Positions 21,872 through 30,563 of a DNA stretch of 64,000 bases are shown here, piece after piece. The notes beneath the pieces are model-generated. The model was not told the origin of the DNA and did no database searches. It saw nothing but the letters and a program-made list of their open reading frames with translations. Within the stretch, counting starts at the first letter, position 1; each line of letters opens with the position of its first letter. The stretch is taken from NCBI GenBank assembly GCA_002110485.1, contig MOWL01000010.1:1-64000 (forward strand). Reading direction: 5' to 3'. This DNA is from Emergomyces orientalis (lineage: Eukaryota > Ascomycota > Eurotiomycetes > Onygenales > Ajellomycetaceae). The position numbers and the translations under genes were made by a program.

Positions 21872-22273
21872 TCACTCATCCTCCATGTAATCTGCTGAAT
21901 GATCAGCAAAGTACCCGCTCGCGCTATTCACGCCCAGTAGGACGAAAGAGGGCTTACCACCGTACTCAATACTGCAATTGCTGCCATCTGCATCATCATG
22001 GAGGCACTTTTTTCCATCCTCCTTGTAACTCGCTGTATATTGACGAACGAGGCACCAGTCAAAGTGGCAGTCTAGAAAACAGTCTTTTGTGATATTGTTT
22101 TCACACTGCGGACTGGTCGTCGTCAGCAAACAAATGGACGCGACATCCAGCAAGTACTCCTCACCAGTGTATGTGACCGGCCGCGGCTTCGATGTCGTCC
22201 ATGATTCCACGCAGCCACTCATGCCGATCCTCTCTTGTTTTGGGAGAAGTTGGGCTTTTATCGTTTGAGTCAT
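21872..22273 (-). CDS. Hypothetical cysteine-rich protein, 133 aa
   Basis: A single frame from ATG 22273 with eight Cys in the mature-looking part (SICLLTTTSPQCENN, DCFLDCHFDWCLV, KKCLHDDADGSNC) and an acidic C-terminus. The spacing resembles small disulfide-bonded secreted proteins of fungi. No signal peptide is visible at this start, so an upstream exon may be missing. CpG use is normal, arguing for a host gene and not a repeat. No family recognised. Confidence 0.4.
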   Translation of the reverse strand: MTQTIKAQLLPKQERIGMSGCVESWTTSKPRPVTYTGEEYLLDVASICLLTTTSPQCENNITKDCFLDCHFDWCLVRQYTASYKEDGKKCLHDDADGSNCSIEYGGKPSFVLLGVNSASGYFADHSADYMEDE

Positions 22274-22561
22274 GTACTACGTCACTTTTTTGAAGGGCTG
22301 CCAATGCGTTCCATTTTCCTATTTACCTGGCTGAGTGGCTAGAAAGAGAGGTCTGAGTGTTGTCTTTGAAATACTGTTTGAGGAGATATCCCAGGGCATT
22401 TGTATCTGAACTGAAATATCCAAGTGTGAGTGCTGACCAGGATAGATACAGTGATGATGATGGAAAAGCCAAGTGAAATGAAATGACGAAATCAAACATA
22501 GAAAGTAAAAGAGAACAAAGAGAGCAAAGAGAACAAAAAGATTGCGCAGAGCAGATGAATG

Positions 22562-22712
22562 CAAAATGTAAAGTCAATTGAATAGAACTTTCATTAGTGT
22601 AACTATACAATATTGTTGTTTTTGAGTCTAATTTGTTGATTTGTCTGTCTTATTTGTTTGCTGTGTCTTCTGTTTCTCTTATTTGATTTTGTTTCCTTTT
22701 CATATTTCATTC
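22562..22712 (+). repeat. Dispersed repeat R1, copy B, left part
   Basis: Homologous to copies A and C up to the TTTCATATTTCATTC landmark, where Copia-3 is inserted. The repeat resumes at 28770. Confidence 0.65.
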
Positions 22713-23134
22713 TGTGAAACATGAGATTATCGCCACACATTCGTTGGCTAAGACATACACACATGTTCAATTGCCACACTAATTGCCACATGGCGAACTC
22801 TGATGAAATCTCCATCAAATATGCCCTCATCTTCGCTGATCTTTAATATATTCACCATTACATTGATTTTTCTACAAAGTCAGAGGTATTCAGCTGAGAA
22901 TATCACGATACGATCAATATAGCATGTAAATCACTCATATTATTGATGGATAGTTGTTGGGCAGCCTAAGATGGATTCACGGGTATAAATAGCCATGGAA
23001 AACCCATAGATATTTAGCTAGAGCAGAGCTCAGAGCACACAGACCACAATACCATATATCTCTATATATTAATTCCTCTCTATATATGTGCATATTATGC
23101 TAGCTCCACTCTCTGTCTTATCCTCCGTTTCATA
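22713..23134 (+). repeat. Copia-3 5' LTR
   Basis: Starts TGTGAAACATG and ends CGTTTCATA, 422 bp, same length as the 3' copy. The ends are TG...ATA instead of TG...CA, fixed by the target duplication. A TATAAATAG box lies in the second half (about 22984). Differences from the 3' copy are all transitions in CpG or CpC contexts. Confidence 0.94.
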
Positions 23135-23150
23135 GTTATGAGCCCGGGTG
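23135..23150 (+). other. Copia-3 primer binding site
   Basis: GTTATGAGCCCGGGTG, directly after the LTR and complementary to the anticodon arm of initiator tRNA-Met (contains GGGCTCATAAC on the other strand). Nearly identical to the Copia-2 site. Confidence 0.8.
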
Positions 23151-23267
23151 CAACTACTGCTCTAAAACATTGATTACTGCATATAATATCGCTGCATTCT
23201 ATACGAATCCTCCCCATTCGCATACACTCTATATTAGACCATTCAACACGCCGAAAAAATCAAAAAG

Positions 23268-24212
23268 ATGGCTGTGATGACTAATAAGATCATTCTCAGA
23301 ACTAGCAAAGACTGAAATGATTGATATGAAGAAGTTCAAATGAAAGCAATGACTCTAAACTTCCACAAATATACAGATTTAGATGCCAAACACATAGCCC
23401 CTCCTATGGAGCCAGAACCTTATGAACCAGATACAGAAGAAATACACTCAGAGATGATGCATATGCACTTCTACTTATATAAACAGCGTACAGAGACATA
23501 TAAGATCTATATGAAAGGCGTCAAGGAACTCTACAATCATATATCAACAATCATAGACCCGAAGCTACAAAGAGCTCTGACAAAAACACTAGATCCATGC
23601 CAAATATTGAAGGAATTAAAGAGCTTCATTGCTTCAACAAAATATCAAAGAGAGATTGAACTCACTAATCTCTTTTTAAAGCTTTTCAAGCCATCAGAGA
23701 TGCGAAAGCGAGCAGCCGATGAATGACTGCTAGAATGGAAGAACTGTCATCAATTAGTCCTCAAATATGATGTTGATGGATTCACCAGCGAACCAGGCAA
23801 TCTATATAGATTTCTTAATGTGGTGCAAGCCATACACCCCGAATTCTCGGACTTCCGTCGCCAGGAACTGGAGAACGCCCTAGAGAACAGTGACAAGTCA
23901 TTAAGTGTACAAAAAATGATCAATCACTTCAGATCACATTGTCGGACACGCATCACAGAAGACGAGCCTGAATACTCTAAAAACAATGCAGTATTTGCTA
24001 CATATCAAGATCAATTCATGAAGGAAACAGTGGAAACTCCTAGCAAGAAATTCACTAAGAAATCAAGAGAAAATCAACAAAATAAATGTGTGTATGAAGA
24101 ACCACATCTCTATGTCAAATACTGAATCATGAATGCTGAAGAATGCCCGTCCGGGTGAACTTCTTGAAAAAAAATAGAGAATAAGATTAAAAAGACTCTA
24201 AAAAATGAGCAA
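23268..24212 (+). pseudogene. Copia-3 gag with TGA stops
   Basis: Start ATG at 23268. The first TGA codons (23313-23315 and 23322-23324) fall on the two Gag Trp positions before YEEVQMKAMTL. The second is TGG in Copia-2. Then come a helical Gag body (LYNHISTIIDPKLQ, IASTKYQREIELTNLFLKL) and a TGA at 23724-23726 in a Trp position shared with Copia-2. The degenerate zinc-knuckle-like end has TGA at 24123-24125 and 24156-24158, where Copia-2 reads Trp (ECWYLN and AGWTP). No TAA or TAG interrupts this part. Confidence 0.83.
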
Positions 24213-25834
24213 ATGAAGAAATCTGTTGACAATGCCTTTGCCAGAGAGAAGAAGACTCTGGCAGTGATCACTATACACTCTCTGTCAAAGAATGAAGAAA
24301 CTGATAAATATACAGCTTTGATTACAACAACCTTCACGGCTGAACATGCCAGCGGATACCAATACCCTCTGCGAGATAGCTTTATATACAATACAGAAGT
24401 CAATAAGCATGTATACAATGACTGCAGCCGCTTTGAGAACTTTGAACCTTGCGAAGGATTCTATCTATATACAGGAGATTTGAAGATAGTCATTCAAGGC
24501 ACAGAGCAGGTGTGGTTAGCTGTACAATCATCAAAGAGAGTAAGATGAATGCTTCTACTAAATGTGACATATGTTTCTGGTTTTCACACAAATCTCGCGG
24601 CATCCCCTTTCTTCAAGAAGAAGGGATTGGGAATTGATGAACTAAATCACACTATAATTGATCAAGATGGGGTTGCGCAATTCAACTTAACCTATGTTCA
24701 TGAGAAATACGTTCTGGAGTATAAACCTCTACCTGAGAATAATACCGCTTTCGCCGTACGATCGGCATTACCGCGGCCACCCACCAACGCCACGGCAGCC
24801 CTATGGCATAGGCGCCTGGCACACGCCGGGCCGGAGGCCCTCACACACATACCCGCCGAAATCGCGGGCTCCGAGATCAACGGGCTGAAAACATCAGAAT
24901 GTGAAACATGTGCATTAGTGAAGATGCACAATATCATCTCTCAGAGACCTATGGCTCGCAGAAGCTGCTCATTTGAAGCTCTACACTTCGATATTATTCA
25001 TGTGGAAGAGGCATACAATGGCCTTCAATATATTGCTCATCTATACAATCCGTACACACATCTACATAGAGTAGGGTGTTTAAAACAGAAATCTGATGCA
25101 TTTGATTTAATACACAGCACAGCACTAATAATCAAAAAGCAACTAAATCTCAACGTTCTAAGGATTCTGTCAAACACCTGATTATTAATCAAGCGCCAAA
25201 CGGATGCATCGAACCATTCAAATCTCCACCAAATACGCCACTCCATCTACTATCGTTATTTTTCTCCTAGTTTCCACCTAATTTGGATATTTCATTTGGT
25301 ATATGACAGACTATTGATTATTGTATGTAACATGCCCCTATATGGGCATATTTTGTAATATAGCTAGCGAGAGATTCATGGTTATAAAAAGCCGTGGAAA
25401 ACCTGTAGATATGGAGAAGGCAGGGAGCCCAAAAAATTCAATTTTTAACTTCACTTTTTCATTCGTACGCGAACATTCTACCATTTAAAAATCTCTCATA
25501 GATTCATACTGATGGTGAAAAGGCATTATCCTTGCCATTCATGCAGTGGGTAAAAGAGGAAGGCATTCTTCTAGAGTGTTTGGCACCCTATACACCCGAG
25601 CAGAATGGAGCCGCAGAACACTCAGGGGGTATGATTATAAGAACCACTCGGGCACTACACATATCTGCAAGATTCCCACATAATCTATGGCCTGAAACAA
25701 CAGAGGCCGCCGCCTACTTACTAAATAGAATGCCCACTAGAGCATTAGGATGGAAATCGCCGAATCAAGTCCTCTATGAATACATGAAGAAGGATACAGA
25801 CATCAACAAAGGCATGGAACTAGCTCATCTGTGA
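24213..25834 (+). pseudogene. Copia-3 protease and integrase, split by a solo LTR
   Basis: The protease is recognised from YQYPLRDSFIYNTEVNKHV, but the Asp-Thr-Gly triad of Copia-2 (YDTGANKHV) here reads Asn-Thr-Glu. A TGA at 24546-24548 stands at an Arg position. The pre-integrase segment (LWHRRLAHAGPEAL) and the start of the integrase core (FDIIHVEEAYNGLQYIAHLY) follow. At 25167 the frame is interrupted by a solo LTR. Removing it with one target copy rejoins the frame exactly, giving LRIHTDGEKALSLPF. The core continues with TPEQNGAAEHSGGMI and LLNRMPTRALGWK, then TGA (25832-25834) where Copia-2 has CGG Arg. Confidence 0.86.
25168..25500 (+). repeat. Solo LTR of the Copia-2 family nested in the Copia-3 integrase
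   Basis: 333 bp, starts TGTCAAACACC, ends CTCTCATA, with target duplication GATTC at 25163-25167 and 25501-25505. Almost identical to the Copia-2 LTRs. It shows that the Copia-2 family moved after Copia-3 inserted. Confidence 0.95.
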
Positions 25835-28249
25835 GCATACAGGTGCAAGGCATACATATTGAATAAAAAGATCCCTAGAACAATGAAGCTAACTGCCAGA
25901 GCAAAAATTGGATTTCTAATTGAATATACTTCCACTAACATTTTCTGAATCTGGCTTCCACAATCTCAGGAGATTACAGAATCTCGAGATGTTCTTTTTA
26001 ATGAAGATACATTCTTTGACCCTCAGAACTTGCCTGAGAAGAATGTACTTGAACTACTGATTCTCAGGATCATTTCTACACCACTCAGATCAATCAAAGG
26101 TATGAATGAAGAGGAGAAGAATGTTCAATTATCATTAATCAGACTGATGCTGAGAACAGTGGATCTCAGCAAACATGGAACCTTCATAGCAGAACAAGTC
26201 ATCTCAAAATCAATGCATAATGGACCTCTCACGCCCGAACCAACACCTCCACGGCATACCGAGGCTAGCATGCCATGGCATGCCGATTCACACCTACCAC
26301 ACTACACGCCGGGCAGCTTTCCGGAAGGCGAGCCCGCACACGCACCACAAGCCATGGAACCTCCATCCATGAGCCCCCCAACGAGCGGAATACCCGCCAT
26401 AGACGAACCATCTAATCAGTTAATGGAGTCATTACATGACACAATGATTAGAGCTTCTAGTAGAGAGATAATAAGCAATGTCTCTCCTTCTAATATAGTG
26501 CAAGGAAAGCAAGTGAGAAAACCCAATACAGAACAATCTTCAGCTTATACAACAAGCATGGAATCTTTAATATATACTGCATTTCATGCAGCGTTCATGG
26601 GTGGCACACGGGCCGAGCCCACGCCATTGAACCCCCCTAACCTGCCGAAAATCCATAGGGATACGCTGCCCCCGCCGCCACGCGGCTGGGCCGCGGCTAC
26701 AAAACACCCTTTTGCCAGAGAATGGCGTGCGGCCGCTGACATCGAATATAAGGCTCTAGAACAGCGCCAATGCTGGCAAGAGGTGGAAATACCTTCTGAA
26801 CCAGAAGTCCGCGCTCTGCCATTGATGTGGGTATACACCTACAAATTCGACACGGACGGCTATCTAGCTAAATTCAAGGCATGGCTTGTTGTACGAGGGG
26901 ACCTCACCAGTAATGAAGCAACAGAGACCTACTTCTGCACTTTAGCAATGAAAATCTTTCGCGTTCTAATGACCATGACAGCAGCCTTTGATTTTGAAGC
27001 TCATCAATTTGATGCCATTAACGCCTTTCTAAACGCACGAATTGATAAACGAATCTATATTGTGCCAGCTCGGGGATACAGCTGCCCTTATTGCTATCTT
27101 CTATTAAAAAGAGCTCTATACAGGCTGCCCGAATCCTCTCTGTTATGGAATAATGAACTTGGATCTCAACTTAAGAAGCTTGGACTACGCCCCATTAGTG
27201 AAGAGCCATGTCTCTATACTAGTGAGAACCTCATGTTATTCTTCTATGTGAATGATATAGTGATTCTATACCATAGAGATCACCACGAGGCATTTAACCA
27301 ATTTAAGCAATCACTAACCATGACATATGACCTAAGGGATATGAGAGATTTGAACTGGTTCCTAGGAATTTGCATCTTACAGAACTGCAATGAGAAAAAG
27401 CTCTGATTATGTCAGAACAGCTATATGACTAAAATAGCCACAAAATTCAACCTAGAGCGTTGAACACGGTATCAAATGCCTTTATCAAAGAATGAATTCT
27501 CTACATACCAATCCTCATACAATGGTGAAGCTTCCCCGCAGGAAATCCATGCATATCAATGCCGCATTGGATCACTAATCTACTCTGCTGTTGGAACGAG
27601 GCCAGATCTCGCATTCGCGGCGAGCGCCCTCGCTGGGTTCATGACGAATCCAGGCCCAAAACATTCAGATATGGCAGATCGGGTGATTGCTTTTGCTAAT
27701 CAAACCAGGCATCTAGCGATTGAGTATAGTGCCCCAAAACCCGGCTCTACTACCCCGGATTTCATCATACATGCCAATGCAGCCTATGCAGACGACTCAA
27801 ACACCTGCTGAAGCACACAAGAAATGGTGTTCTCACTCTTTGGAGAATTAATAGATTGAAAGTCATCTAAGTAAAAGACTGTAATCACTTCTTTCACTGA
27901 ATCTGAGCTTCTTGCCCTATCTTATGCAGCGAAGGAGGCCATATGGTGGGATCAAGTGTTTAATCAACTTGGACTGGATACTCAGTGCCATCTAGTTATT
28001 CATAATGACAATCGCCAAACCATTCAACTTCTAACAGCCGCCGCACCAATGCTAACCACTAAACTACGCCATATTGATGTGCATAATCACTGGCTCCGTG
28101 AACAAATAGCCACCGGACACCTAGCTATTCAATGGGTTGACACAAAAGCCATGATCGCTGATGGAATGACCAAGGCACTCGGAGGCCAAAAACACGTCGA
28201 ATTCATACAAATGCTTGGATTAACTGATATAGGCGCCCAAATTGAATAA
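25835..28249 (+). pseudogene. Copia-3 reverse transcriptase and RNase H
   Basis: A proline-rich linker leads to reverse transcriptase: EVRALPLMWVYTYKFDTDGY, FEAHQFDAINAFLNA, LLKRALYRLPESSLLW. The catalytic YVDD box reads FFYVNDIVILYH: the first Asp is Asn. TGA at 27404-27406 takes the place of the Trp in the KLWLCQ motif of Copia-2. RNase H has HANAAYADDSNTC followed by TGA (Arg in Copia-2), TGA at 27857-27859 (WKS motif) and one TAA at 27872-27874. The frame then stays open to the final TAA at 28249 with DGMTKALGGQKHVEF. A polypurine tract lies just before 28348. Confidence 0.87.
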
Positions 28250-28347
28250 AACAACGTCTACACACTCATTAAAACACGCCTTTTCCTATATATATATTTC
28301 ATATTACTACTACTGCTACTGCTGCGGGCATATTCGGTGAGGGAGTA

Positions 28348-28769
28348 TGTGAAACATGAGATTATTGCCACACATTTGTTGGCTAAGACATACACACATG
28401 TTCAATTGTCACACTAATTGTCACATGATGAACTCTGATGGAATCTCCATCAAATACACCCTCATCTTTGCTGATCTTTAATATATTCACCATTACATTG
28501 ATTTTTCTACAAAGTCAGAGGTATTCAGCTGAGAATATCACAATACAATCAATATAGCATGTAAATCACTCATATTATTGATGGATAGTTGTTGGGCAGC
28601 CTAAGATGGATTCACGGGTATAAATAGCCATGGAAAACCCATAGATATTTAGCTAGAGCAGAGCTCAGGGCACACAGACCACAATACCATATATCTCTAT
28701 ATATTAATTCCTCCCTATATATGTGCATATTATGCTAGCTCCACTCTCCGTCTTATCCTCCGTTTCATA
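28348..28769 (+). repeat. Copia-3 3' LTR
   Basis: 422-bp copy of the 5' LTR followed by CATTC. It carries most of the CpG losses relative to the 5' copy (TG or CA where the other has CG). Confidence 0.94.
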
Positions 28770-28850
28770 CATTCTGACTCAGAAGCACTATTGAGATTCA
28801 CATTTCAGCCTGAAATCTATCTTCTCTACAACTATAGTTTGGTATTTTCT
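28770..28850 (+). repeat. Dispersed repeat R1, copy B, right part
   Basis: Continues R1 after Copia-3: CATTC, then a segment matching copy A (TATTGA, CACATTTCAGCCTG, CAACTATAG, GGTATTT) with many transitions. Confidence 0.6.
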
Positions 28851-29196
28851 TTGTTCGTGTTCATTTATTGATCTAAGCGAAACGGGCATGAGATGTATGA
28901 GGTAGTAGAACAGATAGATTTACAAGAAAAGCCGTGGAAATACTCAGGTTCTGCTGGTAAGGCTCAGCACTTATTCAGTGAAAAATATTTCTCACACCTC
29001 ACTCACTTCTCACAGAAGACCCAATCATAATCAATGAGCCAATGAGTTCCACTGACTTGTCTTACAGCTCTGATTGGTTTGTCGCCATTCCTTCTCCTCG
29101 ACGAAATATAAAAAGGGTCCCTGGGGGGTACGAAGTGCATGCCAAGATGACATTGAATGATATGCAGGAGCATGGAGGTTTGGAGCTGCTGCCAGT

Positions 29197-29532
29197 TTAC
29201 TGGATGTCGATGAAGTACGTCACGTGGATTATGTCAGCGCTGATGGAGGGAGATGTCACACTGCTGCTTTTCTTGCAAGCCACTTTTTGTTGCAAGTCAT
29301 TTTTTGTCCCAGGACATTTCAGTCGCGCTGCTGCTTTTCTTGCAAGCCTTTTTTTTTTTTTTTTTTTGCAAGCCACGGGGGGTACTGGTTTCTGAAAATG
29401 ATGCGTCGGGTGTGGGCTGATTGACCGTTTTGCAATCTGGTCGGCGACTTTATTCCAGAAGATGCCACAGTGAGCTGGCACCTGCATTTGAATGTTGACT
29501 CCCAGTGTTTCTTTCATCTGTTTTGATGTCAA
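29197..29532 (-). pseudogene. Possible LINE relic, RNase H end
   Basis: On the minus strand the frame reads VNIQMQVPAHCGIFWNKVAD followed by QIAKRS. This resembles the C-terminal RNase H of fungal LINEs, where a W-P-x-H-x-G-x-x-x-N-x-x-A-D pattern is usual. A run of about 20 T (A on the minus strand) with duplicated GCAAGCC lies inside at about 29347-29375, so the element is rearranged. No reverse transcriptase is visible nearby. Assignment is tentative. Confidence 0.4.
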
Positions 29533-30082
29533 CTTATGGTGAATGTTCTTCTCACATCATTTCTAATGCTGCTACCATACTTACCTTTCCCTGAAATCGC
29601 GAAAATTGAGCACCACCAATCATTGAGAAGGTCTTGAGGCAAGACTTATCATAGCAAGTCAAATGGTGTGGGCCACGGTTTCGGATTGCAAATCGTGGTC
29701 CAAGCATGCAAGCACTGCAGCAAAATGACTGATCACTTGAAATGACATTCGACAGAAGTACACTTTTAAAAAGTGACTTTTGGCTCAATAAAGACAGGCC
29801 ATCATATTTCTAGACAACACTCACTTGTAGCTATAAATTGAGATCTCTTCTCATAATGCCAAGAGATAACTCTTCAGTCTCAGAAGACTAAGAGATATCA
29901 GCCGAATTAGTAATAAAAAATAAGATTGAGAATATTCAGTATTAATTTCAGTGTGTATTTCAGTCAATGTTTGTGGCGTTTTTAGTGAGTGATGGCGCTA
30001 ATCAAAACTTTTGGTAGAGTCCTCCGTATACTGTAAGGAATCACATGTAGATCTTAATCAGGTGAGAAACAATGATTAATAT

Positions 30083-30140
30083 TAACAACCTGAAGTAAGG
30101 GGTGGTTCTAATAACAACCTGAAGTAAGGGGTGGTTCTAA
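30083..30140 (+). repeat. Tandem duplication, 29-bp unit
   Basis: Two perfect copies of a 29-base unit starting TAACAACCTGAAGTAAGGGG, plus a few bases of a third. A fresh tandem duplication in a non-coding stretch (29.8-30.5 kb) where I see no gene. Confidence 0.8.
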
Positions 30141-30200
30141 TAACAAGATGTAGTGGTTGGTTGGTTGATGAGTCTCTTAGAACAGTATTGATACGGTTTC

Positions 30201-30308
30201 TGTTGGCAGGATGCCCTTAGTAGACCACGTGACCCGCACTCCTATATGAGAGAGCTGCGCCCGCTAGATAGTACAATCAACCAACCTTCCACCTCCATCA
30301 GTTTCATA
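30201..30308 (+). repeat. Possible short LTR (108 bp)
   Basis: Starts TGTTGGCAGG, has a central CCTATATGAGAG and ends CAGTTTCATA. This resembles the size, TATA placement and ends of the other short LTRs here. The part CAATCAACCAACC...CCACCTCC also resembles the Copia-1 LTR tail. No target duplication is seen (GTTTC versus GTCTG). Tentative. Confidence 0.3.
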
Positions 30309-30563
30309 GTCTGGATCAGAAGGACGCCAAGGCGTGACAAAGATGGCCATGACCTCGGACGGCGACAATAGGTCTCAGCCAAGGCGAAATTTCCAGCTGT
30401 GTAGTTCCATTCTTAGTTGTAAAAATATAAAAATATGTGTAATTAATTGGTGAAATATCAAATATATTTGGACAGCTCAATCCACAGGCAAAAGGAAGAA
30501 CAATTTGACAAGAAGGCAACAGCACCTTCAGGCTGTTTCCCAAGGGCCTGTTTCCAACTCCGC

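Larger units (their letters stand above)
22713..28769 (+). mobile_element. Copia-3: full-length Ty1/copia retrotransposon
   Basis: Two 422-bp LTRs (22713-23134 and 28348-28769) with a 5-bp target duplication CATTC (22708-22712 and 28770-28774). Related copies of the target repeat R1 show the empty site with one CATTC. The interior carries gag, protease, integrase, reverse transcriptase and RNase H. It is homologous throughout to Copia-2, but the LTR sequence is different. A Copia-2-family solo LTR sits inside the integrase. The element is dead: many TGA codons, and altered protease and reverse-transcriptase active sites. Confidence 0.94.

Noticed and set aside
7533..28249. Reassignment of TGA to tryptophan in this organism
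   Set aside because: TGA does replace Trp at many sites, but it also replaces Arg. The intact gene at 16484-17800 uses only TGG for its many Trp codons, and several real frames end in TGA. CpG/CpC hypermutation explains both Trp and Arg cases.
22713..28769. Classical RIP (CpA to TpA)
   Set aside because: CpA and TpG are abundant in the decayed repeats and LTR differences do not involve CpA.
30150..30290. MITE bounded by GGTTGGTTGAT and ATCAACCAACC
   Set aside because: The arms are low-complexity and no flanking duplication is visible.
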